Shown: in pieces, positions 18,617 through 27,689 of the stretch
How positions within the stretch are numbered: position 1 is the stretch's first letter
Layout: every line of letters starts with the position of its first letter
NCBI RefSeq assembly: GCF_024622195.1
Contig: NZ_JANKBI010000001.1
Span: forward strand, 372,001-436,000
Length of the DNA: 64,000 nucleotides
Origin: Murimonas intestini
GTDB lineage: Bacteria; Bacillota; Clostridia; Lachnospirales; Lachnospiraceae
Reading direction: 5' to 3'
The notes under the pieces: generated by a model
What the model saw: only the letters and a program-made list of their open reading frames with translations
Database searches by the model: none
Told to the model about the DNA's origin: nothing
Made by a program: the position numbers and the translations under genes

Positions 18617-19189
18617 TCAAGAACGTTCCGGCATTAGATAAATATGACTGGGTGTCACAACCATCTGCGGGCATATATCGTGAGGATCTGCCGGAACTTC
18701 CTCCACTATCTGAAAATCAAGAGCAACAGCCGCTGTCTTATGGCCAGTATGTAAACTCAGATATCTGTCATAAAATCCCTTTCCATAGCCGCACCGTCGG
18801 CACATGGCATCAAAAGCCACCCCCGGAACGATCAGAAAGGCATCTTCCTCCCAGGCCTCTTTCCCTGTCACCGGCTCCGGTACCTGAAAATAGCCTGGCT
18901 TCGTATCATCAAAGGATTCAATATAATAAAAAATAAGATCCTCACCTGTTACCTTTGGGACTGCAGTCCGTTTTCCCAGCTCCCACGCTCTCTTTAATAT
19001 TTCCTTCGTGGAGGCCTCTCCTTTGCAGTCCATATATGCGTAGATACAGTCGGCCTCTCTGAATTCAGGAAGTTCAGATATCTTCCTGGCGATTTCCAAA
19101 CTCTTTTCTTCTATCTCTTCCTGGCTGCATTCTTTTCTCTTTTCAAATATAAGATTCCTTATTTCCTTCTTAGTTGCCTTTATTTCCAT
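18617..19189 (-). CDS. 5-formyltetrahydrofolate cyclo-ligase
   Basis: The protein of about 190 residues converts 5-formyl-THF to 5,10-methenyl-THF with ATP and so recycles an inhibitory folate. The N-terminal basic helix (KATKKEIRNLIFEKRK) and the C-terminal phosphate motif RRCGYGKGFYDRYL identify the family (YqgN/MTHFS). ATG 19189 is preferred; GTG 19198 is also possible. Both overlap the DUF896 stop, so the two genes are probably coupled. Confidence 0.92.
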   Translation of the reverse strand: MEIKATKKEIRNLIFEKRKECSQEEIEEKSLEIARKISELPEFREADCIYAYMDCKGEASTKEILKRAWELGKRTAVPKVTGEDLIFYYIESFDDTKPGYFQVPEPVTGKEAWEEDAFLIVPGVAFDAMCRRCGYGKGFYDRYLSLHTGHKTAAVALDFQIVEEVPADPHDICPQMVVTPSHIYLMPERS

Positions 19190-19388
19190 ATTTCTCACCC
19201 AGATTTGTGATAGAGCCGTCCTCTTCCTTTACATCTATGTTATTCAGCTGTCCACGCAGGTTCATACGGATAGCCTCAATATATTCTCTGCGCAGAGACG
19301 CCTGTTCTTCCTTCTCGGCTGTTGTCAGCCCTTCCGCTTTTGATTTCCGGGCCAGCTCATTAATTCTCTGTATCTGCAGTTCGTCCAT
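19170..19388 (-). CDS. DUF896 (UPF0291/YnzC-like) small protein
   Basis: The 72-residue charged helical protein begins MDELQIQRINELARKSKAEG, followed by LTTAEKEEQASLRREYIEAI, the hallmark of the YnzC helical-hairpin family. B. subtilis members are SOS- or stress-linked, but the molecular role is unknown. It is inserted in the proB-proA operon and overlaps the folate gene by about 20 bases. Confidence 0.9.
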   Translation of the reverse strand: MDELQIQRINELARKSKAEGLTTAEKEEQASLRREYIEAIRMNLRGQLNNIDVKEEDGSITNLGEKYGNKGN

Positions 19389-19412
19389 AATATTTCTCCT
19401 TTTTGGTTTTTG

Positions 19413-20261
19413 TCAGTCTGTCAGTTTTTCCAGATAATCGATCAGATAGAAATCTTCATCCGGCTGGGCGGCAAAGATCGTTCCAAAGTCCCTGCCCTGC
19501 ACAAGCTTATGTATGATGTGGAAATCAGAGCCGTTGGCTATTATCATGTCTGCTCCGGCTGACGTGGCAATCTTGGCTGCCGCCAGCTTCGTCGCCATTC
19601 CGCCTGTGCCGACACTGCTTCCCGTGCTCCCTTTTCCCATCTCCATCAGCTGGTCATCCACATGGTCCACCACACTGATAAACCCTGCGTCAGGATTTTT
19701 GTTCGGATCATCTGTAAAAAGGCCGTCTATGTCTGAGAGGAGGATCAGCAGATCCGCATCCACAAGAGCTGCAACAATGGCAGAAAGTGTATCATTGTCG
19801 CCAAACCGCATCTCAAAGGTGGAAATCGTGTCATTTTCATTTACAATAGGAACAGCCCCCAGAGCCATCAGTGCCTGGAATGTATTAAGTGCATTGACAC
19901 GGCTTAGATTATCCAGCATAGTTTTCTTTGTCATCAGTATCTGTGCGCCCACCTGTCCGTATTCAGAAAAAAGCTTCTGATACAGCATCATGAGCTTTGC
20001 CTGGCCGATCGCAGCGCAGGCCTGTTTCTCGGCTATCTGATCCGGCTTTTTTGAAAGGCCTGCTGCCTGCCTTCCCACCGCAATAGCTCCGGACGATACC
20101 AGAATCACGTCCTTGCCTGTATTTTTCAGATCAGATATCTCTCTGACAAGTATCTCCAGCTTTGTGAGATTAATAGCCCCTGTCTCTTCATGTGTCAGAG
20201 AAGATGAACCAACCTTTATGACAATCCTTTTTTTATCCTTCAGTCTTTCTCTTAAGTCCAC
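19413..20261 (-). CDS. proB: Glutamate 5-kinase without PUA domain
   Basis: The 282-residue enzyme phosphorylates glutamate in the first step of proline synthesis. The amino-acid kinase fold begins RIVIKVGSSSLT, followed by LVSSGAIAVGRQAAG and VPIVNENDTIST. It lacks the C-terminal PUA domain present in E. coli and B. subtilis ProB, as is common in Lachnospiraceae. The start is GTG 20261, with AGGAGG at spacing 9. A frame reaching 20339 is open but has no ribosome site. Confidence 0.93.
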   Translation of the reverse strand: MDLRERLKDKKRIVIKVGSSSLTHEETGAINLTKLEILVREISDLKNTGKDVILVSSGAIAVGRQAAGLSKKPDQIAEKQACAAIGQAKLMMLYQKLFSEYGQVGAQILMTKKTMLDNLSRVNALNTFQALMALGAVPIVNENDTISTFEMRFGDNDTLSAIVAALVDADLLILLSDIDGLFTDDPNKNPDAGFISVVDHVDDQLMEMGKGSTGSSVGTGGMATKLAAAKIATSAGADMIIANGSDFHIIHKLVQGRDFGTIFAAQPDEDFYLIDYLEKLTD

Positions 20262-20310
20262 TTTTTTCTTCCTCCTCATATTACGCGGATCACACGGAAT
20301 TTCTTTTTCT

Positions 20311-20339
20311 ATCTTACACATTTTCCCCGACTTTTGCAA
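20311..20339 (-). promoter_or_regulatory. Candidate promoter for the proB-proA operon
   Basis: TTGCAA, 17 bases, then TAAGAT on the minus strand, ending about 50 bases before the proB GTG. The -10 is moderate. The position fits an operon start between the BofC-like gene and proB. Confidence 0.5.
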
Positions 20340-20345
20340 CCGGCT

Positions 20346-20741
20346 TCAATGATTTTTTTCTTCATCCGCGTAATTTTCCAGAAAATCGTAAAGCGCCCGT
20401 ACACCATAGATGTATTTCCCGTTTTCCAGCTCCCGCTCAAGCTGTTCATTCAGATGATGCAGAGGGATATCCGTATATTCAAAAACTGTCTTTTTATCTT
20501 CTTCGTATATGGCAACAAGCCCGTTCTCCAGCTTCACGTAAAATGGATACCCATTCCCCTTATTTACCTGTTCCCCAATGCGGCTCCCCTGTCCGGCATT
20601 TGCAGGTTCTGCCTGCAGCTCACCGCTCATCTGCCGGCCGGACTCCTCTTTTTTTCCATAAAAGTACTGATAGCTTCCCATATAGCAAAGGCAGACCATC
20701 ATTATGGCAGCAAAAATGCCGATACCTACTTTATATTTCAT
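20346..20741 (-). CDS. Membrane-anchored protein with BofC C-terminal-like domain
   Basis: The 131-residue protein has an N-terminal membrane segment (about 5-23) and then a Ser/Glu-rich stretch. The C-terminal half, YPFYVKLENGLVAIYEEDKK plus a final helix KYIYGVRALYDFLENYAD, resembles the BofC C-terminal domain of clostridial sporulation-linked proteins. BofC controls the SpoIVB protease in Bacillus; that role is not shown here. The ATG at 20741 follows AAAGGAG at spacing 8. Confidence 0.6.
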   Translation of the reverse strand: MKYKVGIGIFAAIMMVCLCYMGSYQYFYGKKEESGRQMSGELQAEPANAGQGSRIGEQVNKGNGYPFYVKLENGLVAIYEEDKKTVFEYTDIPLHHLNEQLERELENGKYIYGVRALYDFLENYADEEKNH

Positions 20742-20811
20742 GGCAGTCACTCCTTTTAAAGTAGTATCGGCAAACATCCGGCTATTTATTCCAGCTGTTA
20801 ATTCTCATTCT

Positions 20812-21651
20812 TTACAATATTTCCTGCATCAGATACTTAAGACAGGGCTCCAGAAGGATGCCTTCTCTGATATCATAATCGTATTCGTCACTTTTCCTGA
20901 TGCACAGACTCACAAACTCATGGGCGGATAGCGCCGCCGGGACAAGAGCCCTGCCCTGGAGTATCCTTCCAAGCAGTACAGCTGCAAAAAGGTCACCAGT
21001 GCCGTGATAAAATCTGCCGGCCGGCTCTTTGGGAAATATCTCAAGCTCACCCTCCTCATAAACTGCTATACCCAGGCTGCAGCCCTCCAGCGGGACACTT
21101 GTTATGACAATACGCCTGCTGCCCAGCTCCTCAAGCCGCCTGCAGACAGAAAGGAGTTCACTTTGTCCGCACCTGTCCGTATATGGCTCGTCTGCCAGGA
21201 AACAGCTCTCCGTGAAATTAGGAGTTATGATATCACTGTATTTCAGGAGCTTCTGCAGCTGCCTTTTATAGCTCTCGCCAAAGTTCTGGTAATACCGGCC
21301 ATTGTCAGCCATGATAGGATCAAAGATCACCTTGGCATCACTGTAAGTGCTCATGAAGCCTAAAACACTGTCAGTCACCTGCGCATTTCCCATATATCCC
21401 ACAAACAGGGCATCAAATTTGATGCCCTGGCTTTTCAGGTGTGATGCACACTCCCTTGGAAACTCAGGCACAGGGCACATGACCGGACGGCCATATCCTC
21501 CTGTGTGGGTAGAAAGCAGCATAGTTGGTACGGGACATGCCTCCACGCCCATCACTGAGAGGACAGGGAGGATATTTGTCATGGCGGCCCTGCCCACACT
21601 GCACATATCATGGAGCACAGCCGCTCTCTTTATCGGTTTCTTTTCCATCAT
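20812..21651 (-). CDS. Pyridoxamine/pyridoxal kinase (PdxY/PdxK-like)
   Basis: The 279-residue ribokinase-like enzyme phosphorylates B6 vitamers. The N-terminal KRAAVLHDMCSVGRAAMTN is typical of the pyridoxamine kinase group. The anion-hole/catalytic motif is GTGDLFAAVLLG near residue 230. The ATG at 21651 follows the flippase stop by one base (TAGATG), so translation is coupled. The exact vitamer preference cannot be read. Confidence 0.87.
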   Translation of the reverse strand: MMEKKPIKRAAVLHDMCSVGRAAMTNILPVLSVMGVEACPVPTMLLSTHTGGYGRPVMCPVPEFPRECASHLKSQGIKFDALFVGYMGNAQVTDSVLGFMSTYSDAKVIFDPIMADNGRYYQNFGESYKRQLQKLLKYSDIITPNFTESCFLADEPYTDRCGQSELLSVCRRLEELGSRRIVITSVPLEGCSLGIAVYEEGELEIFPKEPAGRFYHGTGDLFAAVLLGRILQGRALVPAALSAHEFVSLCIRKSDEYDYDIREGILLEPCLKYLMQEIL

Positions 21652-21652
21652 T

Positions 21653-23314
21653 CTACAAAACCCTGCATCTTCTGAGCAGATCAACCATCAGCTGACCCTT
21701 AGGCATACGAAGCAGTTCTTTCTCAGTGACACCGCGCAGCTTGACAAGCAGCACGCCGTAAACAACCACTCCTGCCAGGATCCCCAGAAATGTCGGTATG
21801 GCATTTCCTGCAAAGAGATGGAACAGAGAATATACACCCCATGCCACCAGCCCCATGATACCTGAACAGATGAGCGGCACTATAAATGTCCGCTTGATCT
21901 CCTGCCTGTATCTTAGATGCTTCCTGATCGCCGCCGCGTTCAAAAGACAGATTATCAGTGCAAAAATAATATTTGCATACACAACAGAATATATATTAAG
22001 TACAAATACCTTTAAAAGAACATACAGAACTACAAGATGGAGTCCCAGCGCTATACCTGAATTGACAAGCGGGGTCTGCATTTCCCCTATTCCCTGCAGA
22101 ATACTTGTTGTCAGGGTAGAGAGGGCAAAGAGCACGATCATAAGTGCCCCTGACTGCAGAATCCCGGCTGTAAGCGCCCTGTCATCTCCGAAAAGCAGCT
22201 GCATGATGGGCGAAGCAAGCGCAGCCATGCCCACGGCACACGGAATCGTGATCACCATAGTATACCTGATAGAATTCCGGACCTTTTCTCCTGCCCCCTT
22301 AAAGTTCCTGTCCATCATATCAGCAGACAGGCTCGGCACTACTGAAGGCCCCAGACAGGAGGCGATCGCAAGCGGTACATTCATCAGTACCCTGAATTTT
22401 CCGCTGTAGATTCCCCAGATCGTACCGTACTGTTTAGCTGTATATCCCTGCCCTGCCAGGACTTTATTAAATACTCCCTGATCCAGGACAGATCCGATAT
22501 TATAGACAACCGTGCTGAGTACTACCGGAATAATAGTCAGCAGGAGCGCGCGATAGATGGCCTTATCTGATTCCAGACGTTTTGTAGTGTCCCTGCGTGA
22601 TAAACGCACAAGGTTCCTGCGGTATGAAATATAAATAAACACCAGAAAAACAAGCGCTACCGTCACGCTGACCACAGTACCGAAGGTGCCTCCTGCTGCG
22701 CCAAAAGCAGGCCCCAGTGAAGAATTCGACTGTTCTTTTCCCAGCTGGATACCGTAATTCATCATTATCCCGGCGCCGATGACAGTGATTACTGCATTCA
22801 CTATCTGCTCTATCACCTGGGATGTGGCTGTAGGGACCATGGTCTCATGGCCCTGAAAATATCCCCTGAAGGCACCAGCGATGGCGAATATAAAGATAGC
22901 CGGTGAGAGCACACGCAGTGCATAGACCGCAAGCTCATAGCTCATCAGGTACTTGGTGATCAGGCCTGCACATGCAAAGGTCAGGACGGAAATGATCCCT
23001 CCTGCCAGACACGCAAACTTAATAGAGCACCTGAAGACCTTATGTGCATTCTTCACCTGTCCCATATGGAGCCGTTCCGATACCAGCTTTGACACTGCCA
23101 GCGGAAGGCTGAAGGAAGATATCATAAGCAGAATAGAGTATATCTCATTCGCTGTAGAGTAATATGCATTTCCTTCATCACCCAGTATATTGGTCAGGGG
23201 AATCCTGTAGACCAGCCCAATAAATCTGGCCAAGAAGGAGGCGATCACCAGGATCGTCCCCTGCACTAAATAATTGGATTTGCTTTTCTTTGTTTTTCCC
23301 ACGCTATACCTCAT
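21653..23314 (-). CDS. SpoVB/MurJ-like polysaccharide flippase (MOP superfamily)
   Basis: The 553-residue integral membrane protein has about 14 predicted helices and the SpoVB-type beginning NYLVQGTILVIASFLARFIG followed by LVYRIPLTNILGDEG. In Bacillus, SpoVB and its relatives move lipid-linked precursors for cell wall or spore cortex. Several paralogues per genome are usual in Clostridia, so SpoVB identity is not certain. The start is either ATG 23314 or GTG 23302; the latter has GAGG at spacing 6. Confidence 0.85.
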   Translation of the reverse strand: MRYSVGKTKKSKSNYLVQGTILVIASFLARFIGLVYRIPLTNILGDEGNAYYSTANEIYSILLMISSFSLPLAVSKLVSERLHMGQVKNAHKVFRCSIKFACLAGGIISVLTFACAGLITKYLMSYELAVYALRVLSPAIFIFAIAGAFRGYFQGHETMVPTATSQVIEQIVNAVITVIGAGIMMNYGIQLGKEQSNSSLGPAFGAAGGTFGTVVSVTVALVFLVFIYISYRRNLVRLSRRDTTKRLESDKAIYRALLLTIIPVVLSTVVYNIGSVLDQGVFNKVLAGQGYTAKQYGTIWGIYSGKFRVLMNVPLAIASCLGPSVVPSLSADMMDRNFKGAGEKVRNSIRYTMVITIPCAVGMAALASPIMQLLFGDDRALTAGILQSGALMIVLFALSTLTTSILQGIGEMQTPLVNSGIALGLHLVVLYVLLKVFVLNIYSVVYANIIFALIICLLNAAAIRKHLRYRQEIKRTFIVPLICSGIMGLVAWGVYSLFHLFAGNAIPTFLGILAGVVVYGVLLVKLRGVTEKELLRMPKGQLMVDLLRRCRVL

Positions 23315-23324
23315 TCATCCTTTA

Positions 23325-23352
23325 TAACTGTTCAGTACCTGCTGAACAGTTA
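23325..23352. repeat. Perfect palindrome between the DUF3048 and flippase genes
   Basis: Arms TAACTGTTCAG and CTGAACAGTTA (11 of 11) enclose a six-base loop. On the minus strand it ends four bases before the AAGGA ribosome site of the flippase gene. There is no adjoining T-run, so it is not a normal terminator. It resembles the dispersed GTTACTG...CAGTAAC family. Confidence 0.6.
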
Positions 23353-23371
23353 CATGTATCATTACTATTTT

Positions 23372-24544
23372 TTATTCGTATACAAAGCTGTCCTTATCTG
23401 TATCCAGCACGATACATACCCAGGTCTTGCCCTGGTTTAATACGATTTCGTCGCCTGAAGGCAGGTAATAACGGACAGCACCTGCTGTACCCTCATCCTT
23501 GATCCAGGTCACAGGTACAACCTTGCCGCCTGTGAAGAAATATCCTGTGCCGCCTGAGAAAGTGTCAATATTAATGTATCCGTTGTCATCATATTTCTCC
23601 CATGGTGAAAACTGGACAATGACATTATCGTAGGAAAGCTGTTCATCCGTATTCTGGTCGATCTGTTTGTCATCATACTGGAAGCGATAATATTTCTGGT
23701 CGCCGCTGTTGTACTCAAACCACGGCTCATTTACGCCGTAGCCCGGAATGATCTTTACCGCGCTCTCTGCGCCGTAAATGCCCAGGTCAGAACGCTGTCC
23801 GTCCTGTGCGAATTTATAGTGGCCTTTATAATCCTCTGCATAATCAGTATCATATTCTTTCCGCTCGATGGCTGTCTTGAGCCCTTCCGCGCTGGTATAG
23901 CAGTTGTGCGGTGAAGGGCGGTCATCTGTGCGGTAGAAGATATCTTCTCCTGCATATCCGTCGATCTTGCCCATGGCCTCCTGATACTCCAGTCCGCTTA
24001 TGTTGTCGATCTCATCTGAATTCAACAGGTCTACCGCATATGCAGCCTGTCCGTAATGTACGTAGATAGCATCAAATTCTTCCGCATATTTCACATAATA
24101 ATTACGGCAGCTTCTGACTGAGCCTATCTTGTCCAGATTGGAGTAATCTTCAAAGATTCCCATAAGCCTTGTAATACCCCCCTCTACAGGAGCTTCATAG
24201 ACCACATCTGCCTGGGAGATTCCAGCCTGGGGGCACGCATCGATTATATTGTTGAGCATGATGGCAACGGGACGCTTGGAACCAATCTCGCTGCTGACCA
24301 GCTTTCCTGTCAGATAGCTGCGTGTCATTCCTTCCGGATCTGTCTGAGGCTGTTCTGCGTTTTCCTGGGTCACGGCTGTTCCCTTGATGACCTCGCCTGT
24401 GCTAACCTGCGCGGCACCCTCTGTGCCTGCCGGCGCTTCACTAACCTTCGCCTCTGTGGGCGTATCAGCCTCTTTCTGGCATCCTGCCAGGGCGAGTACA
24501 GAAGCTGAAGCTGCTAACAGCAGCAAAACCTTCAATTTCTTCAT
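23372..24544 (-). CDS. DUF3048 lipoprotein (YerB-like)
   Basis: The 390-residue protein begins with a lipoprotein signal peptide, MKKLKVLLLLAASASVLALA ending at the lipobox cysteine, then a Thr/Glu-rich spacer. The DUF3048 domain follows, with KRPVAIMLNNIIDACPQAG, ADVVYEAPVEGGITRLMGIF and GSVRSCRNYYVKYAEEFDAI. Function is unknown; the domain is common in Firmicute cell-surface proteins. The preferred ATG 24544 has GAGGA at spacing 6; ATG 24562 overlaps the ybeY stop. Confidence 0.88.
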   Translation of the reverse strand: MKKLKVLLLLAASASVLALAGCQKEADTPTEAKVSEAPAGTEGAAQVSTGEVIKGTAVTQENAEQPQTDPEGMTRSYLTGKLVSSEIGSKRPVAIMLNNIIDACPQAGISQADVVYEAPVEGGITRLMGIFEDYSNLDKIGSVRSCRNYYVKYAEEFDAIYVHYGQAAYAVDLLNSDEIDNISGLEYQEAMGKIDGYAGEDIFYRTDDRPSPHNCYTSAEGLKTAIERKEYDTDYAEDYKGHYKFAQDGQRSDLGIYGAESAVKIIPGYGVNEPWFEYNSGDQKYYRFQYDDKQIDQNTDEQLSYDNVIVQFSPWEKYDDNGYINIDTFSGGTGYFFTGGKVVPVTWIKDEGTAGAVRYYLPSGDEIVLNQGKTWVCIVLDTDKDSFVYE

Positions 24545-24558
24545 GTCCATTCCTCTTT

Positions 24559-25056
24559 TCATCTGTTTATTTCAAGCTGCTCCAGTATCTCCCGCTGCTT
24601 CCTCTCCATCACTTCCGCCTCTTCGGGCGTCATATGGTCATATCCCATAAGATGGAGCATGCTGTGGGCGACCAGAAAAGCAAACTCGCGCAATTCACTA
24701 TGTCCATAGCTCTTGGCCTGTTCATAGACACGCCTGGTAGATATCACGATATCCCCAAGCATCAGTTCCCCAGTCTCCGGATTAAAACAGTCATCCTCTA
24801 TATCCTCCGGCTCTCTGAAATATCCCGGGTCTTCAAACTCAAGCATAGGGAAGGACAGGACATCAGTAGGCCTGTCTATATCCCTGAATTCTTTATTTAT
24901 TTTTTGTATTTCCTCCTCGGAAACAAGAGTCAGGCTGATCTCTGTCTCATACGGGCACTCTTCATAATCCAGTGCCTTTTCCGCCACTGTCCGGGCCAGC
25001 TCCTCCCCGTCGAAGGGAAGCTCCATTCCAAGTTCATCTGAGTATTCTAATGTCAT
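24559..25056 (-). CDS. ybeY: Endoribonuclease YbeY (rRNA maturation)
   Basis: The 165-residue protein has the zinc-binding motif HSMLHLMGYDH near residues 131-141, as well as RPTDVLSFPML and LGDIVIS. YbeY processes the 3' end of 16S rRNA and takes part in ribosome quality control. Its ATG overlaps the phoH stop (TAATG), so the two are coupled. Confidence 0.95.
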   Translation of the reverse strand: MTLEYSDELGMELPFDGEELARTVAEKALDYEECPYETEISLTLVSEEEIQKINKEFRDIDRPTDVLSFPMLEFEDPGYFREPEDIEDDCFNPETGELMLGDIVISTRRVYEQAKSYGHSELREFAFLVAHSMLHLMGYDHMTPEEAEVMERKQREILEQLEINR

Positions 25057-26090
25057 TAATGTCCTCCCCCGCGTCTTCTGGCATTTATATCCCTGCGGCC
25101 CCTGTCCTGTCTGGACGTCTTGTCCCTGGCTGCAGCCTTTTTCTCAAATTCCTCATATGCTTTGACGATCTTCTGGACAAGCGGATGGCGCACTACGTCT
25201 TTACTTGTGAGATTGCAGAATCCCACCTCTTCAACCTTCCCAAGGACTTTTACTGCCACATCCAGTCCTGACTGGACATCTGAGGGCAGATCCTTCTGGG
25301 TCAGGTCGCCTGTGACGATCACCTTGGAGCCAAATCCGATCCTTGTTAAGAACATCTTCATCTGGGCCGGGGTAGTATTCTGTGCCTCATCCAGGATGAT
25401 AAAGGCATTGTCCAGTGTCCTTCCCCTCATATATGCAAGGGGCGCCACCTCGATAAGTCCCTTTTCCATATTCTTCAGGTAATTCTCAGGCCCCATGATC
25501 TGATAAAGGGCGTCATAAAGAGGCCGGAGGTACGGATCTACCTTGCTCTGCAGATCCCCTGGCAGAAATCCCAGTTTTTCCCCTGCCTCTATTGCTGGCC
25601 TGGTCAGGATGATCCGGCTCACCTCATCATTCTTAAATGCCTGTATCCCCATGGCCATAGCCAGATATGTCTTTCCTGTTCCCGCCGGACCGATCCCGAA
25701 TACGATCATCTTTTCCCTGATGGCATCCACATACTGCTTCTGCCCCAGCGTCTTGGGCTTGATCGGTTTCCCGTTAATCGTATGGCATATACAATCCTTG
25801 TCAATCTCTATAAGGCTCTCCTCTTTTTCATCGAAGGAGAGAGAAATAGCATAGTCTACATTCTGCTGTGTAATAATATTGCCCCTTTTGGAAAGCTCTG
25901 TGAGCTGGTTAAAAACACTCTTTGCTTTTGCCGCTGCTGTCTCATTCCCCAGGATCTTTAACGCCCCGTCTCTGGATATGACAGTTACATTAAAAGTCTT
26001 TTCTATCTTCTTGATATGCTCGTCAAACTGCCCGAACACATTTTTTTCATGTTCCGCCGGAACAGCTGTGATTGTCTCCACGATGCTCAT
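25056..26090 (-). CDS. phoH: PhoH-like ATPase
   Basis: The 344-residue cytoplasmic P-loop protein has a KH-like N-terminal part, Walker A GPAGTGKTYLAMAM and Walker B AFIILDEAQNTT. Linkage to ybeY is near universal and suggests a role in RNA metabolism. The C-terminus is basic and Arg/Gly-rich. It overlaps yqfD by four bases upstream and ybeY by one base downstream. Confidence 0.94.
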   Translation of the reverse strand: MSIVETITAVPAEHEKNVFGQFDEHIKKIEKTFNVTVISRDGALKILGNETAAAKAKSVFNQLTELSKRGNIITQQNVDYAISLSFDEKEESLIEIDKDCICHTINGKPIKPKTLGQKQYVDAIREKMIVFGIGPAGTGKTYLAMAMGIQAFKNDEVSRIILTRPAIEAGEKLGFLPGDLQSKVDPYLRPLYDALYQIMGPENYLKNMEKGLIEVAPLAYMRGRTLDNAFIILDEAQNTTPAQMKMFLTRIGFGSKVIVTGDLTQKDLPSDVQSGLDVAVKVLGKVEEVGFCNLTSKDVVRHPLVQKIVKAYEEFEKKAAARDKTSRQDRGRRDINARRRGGGH

Positions 26091-27319
26091 TCTTCGTCAG
26101 TTCCTTTCTCCTGCGGCGCATCCGCCCGTTCAGCTGCCACTCTTTTTCCTGCTTTTTCAATCAGATAAATGTCCCCCTCTGCCTTGCAGGTCTTAGCGCT
26201 CGTTTCTATTTTAACATTATTTTCAAATATTTGAACCCCTTTTTCCTGAATTTTTTTCAAAAAGTAAGAAAGCTCATCCTCAGCCCTTTTCGCTGCCTCC
26301 TCATTTGTGTAGGTTTTCTGCTGGTTTTCGTACTCTTTCACCTCGATTTTCCCCCACGAAACAGGAAGAAAAAAATTTTCCCAGAGCTGTGCCTGATGTT
26401 CCCTGGTCACTGTATCTCTGAGTTCATATGCCCCTGTACCCAGTGCGAAAGTAAACCTTTTTCCAAATGCAGTAAAGAAATATCCATTCTGCTGGCTTCC
26501 TGTATATACCTTATCCTTGTACGCCAGCGGGAACTCACTTTTATAGTGGTACACTGTCTTTACGTAAATGTCGGCATCTGCGGCACAGTACCTGTAGGCG
26601 CTCACCTCTCCGCCATCGTCTAAAATCTCCAGCCGCCCTCTCACAAGCATATCACCTTTTTTTATCTCATCTCCTGCCGCCGCCACAGGAGCGCCTGACC
26701 TGGTCACCATCTTGACTATAGTCCCGTCAACATTTGAAATGAGGTCGCTGTCCTCATATACTCTGTCTTCCTCCAGGGCAAGGTCTGTATTTTCCTGCAC
26801 ATTGATCAGAAGCCTTGTTCCGTCGATTTTGACAGATACCCATATAAAATCGTCAAACTGCTTTCTCAGGCTGGATGCCAGAGCCTTGCAGTCAATTCCG
26901 GATTTCCAGGTGCCATGTCCTATCTCTTCTGTCTGGAGATACTCCAGGATGACCTCTGTCGTCTCGTGGAGATTCCCTTCCACGTGGATATCCCAGATGA
27001 AGCAGGACAAGAACAGGATGATTCCAAGGGCTGCCATTATCCCGGCAAAAAAAAGCTTTCTGTTGCGGTATCTATGCAGAAAAAAAGGAAGTCCATATCT
27101 TTCCACCACACGCACCCTGACCCTGCTCTTATGGGCAAGCGGCTTAAGCTCTCTGAATTCCTTTATCGACAGGTTCATTTCATAGGCATCTCCTGAAGGA
27201 ATCAGATCCCACAGGTAAATATTGTGGTTGGCGCAGAGGTTTAAGAAACGTTCATAGGAGCCCCCTTCAACACGTATGCGCACATGCCCCTTCCCATACT
27301 GCAAAATTTGCTTTACCAA
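26087..27319 (-). CDS. yqfD: Sporulation protein YqfD
   Basis: The 410-residue protein has a cytosolic N-terminal part, one membrane segment (about 92-112, LFFAGIMAALGIILFLSCFI) and a large extracytoplasmic domain with KSGIDCKALASSLRKQFDDF and DLISNVDGTIVKMVTRSGAP. In B. subtilis yqfD belongs to the mother-cell sigma-E regulon. The gene lies between yqfC and phoH as in other endospore formers. Confidence 0.92.
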   Translation of the reverse strand: MVKQILQYGKGHVRIRVEGGSYERFLNLCANHNIYLWDLIPSGDAYEMNLSIKEFRELKPLAHKSRVRVRVVERYGLPFFLHRYRNRKLFFAGIMAALGIILFLSCFIWDIHVEGNLHETTEVILEYLQTEEIGHGTWKSGIDCKALASSLRKQFDDFIWVSVKIDGTRLLINVQENTDLALEEDRVYEDSDLISNVDGTIVKMVTRSGAPVAAAGDEIKKGDMLVRGRLEILDDGGEVSAYRYCAADADIYVKTVYHYKSEFPLAYKDKVYTGSQQNGYFFTAFGKRFTFALGTGAYELRDTVTREHQAQLWENFFLPVSWGKIEVKEYENQQKTYTNEEAAKRAEDELSYFLKKIQEKGVQIFENNVKIETSAKTCKAEGDIYLIEKAGKRVAAERADAPQEKGTDEE

Positions 27320-27333
27320 ACAGAGCCCTCCGC

Positions 27334-27609
27334 TTATAAATAGTTAATCTGTTCGATACGCCCCGTAATCTTCATTTCATCTCCAGTATAGTACGTAATG
27401 CACAGACATTCCCCCTGGATTTCCAATTTACAGTGTTTTGTCTGCAGACACAAACGGGTGCTGGTATATTCTATGATTCCCTTATAATTCTCTACATACA
27501 CTTCTTCCTGCCCTGTGACAGATACCAGGACGGCCCCGTCACTAAGATCCCTCGGCAGCTGGGACGCCGCAGAAAGTTTTTGATATATGGATTTTTTTTT
27601 CGAACTCAT
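27334..27609 (-). CDS. yqfC: YabP/YqfC-family sporulation protein
   Basis: The 91-residue protein has a YabP-type beta fold: LPRDLSDGAVLVSVTGQEEV, then a NYKGIIEYTSTRLCL segment and a C-terminal GDEMKITGRIEQINYL. It is the usual partner of yqfD, which starts 14 bases downstream. It indicates that the organism belongs to a spore-forming lineage. Confidence 0.92.
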   Translation of the reverse strand: MSSKKKSIYQKLSAASQLPRDLSDGAVLVSVTGQEEVYVENYKGIIEYTSTRLCLQTKHCKLEIQGECLCITYYTGDEMKITGRIEQINYL

Positions 27610-27689
27610 ATACTATCATTGCCTTTTATTACACAATATATGAGGACGTTTCCATTTCTATACCCATCCTGCCGTCCGCGGCCATACTC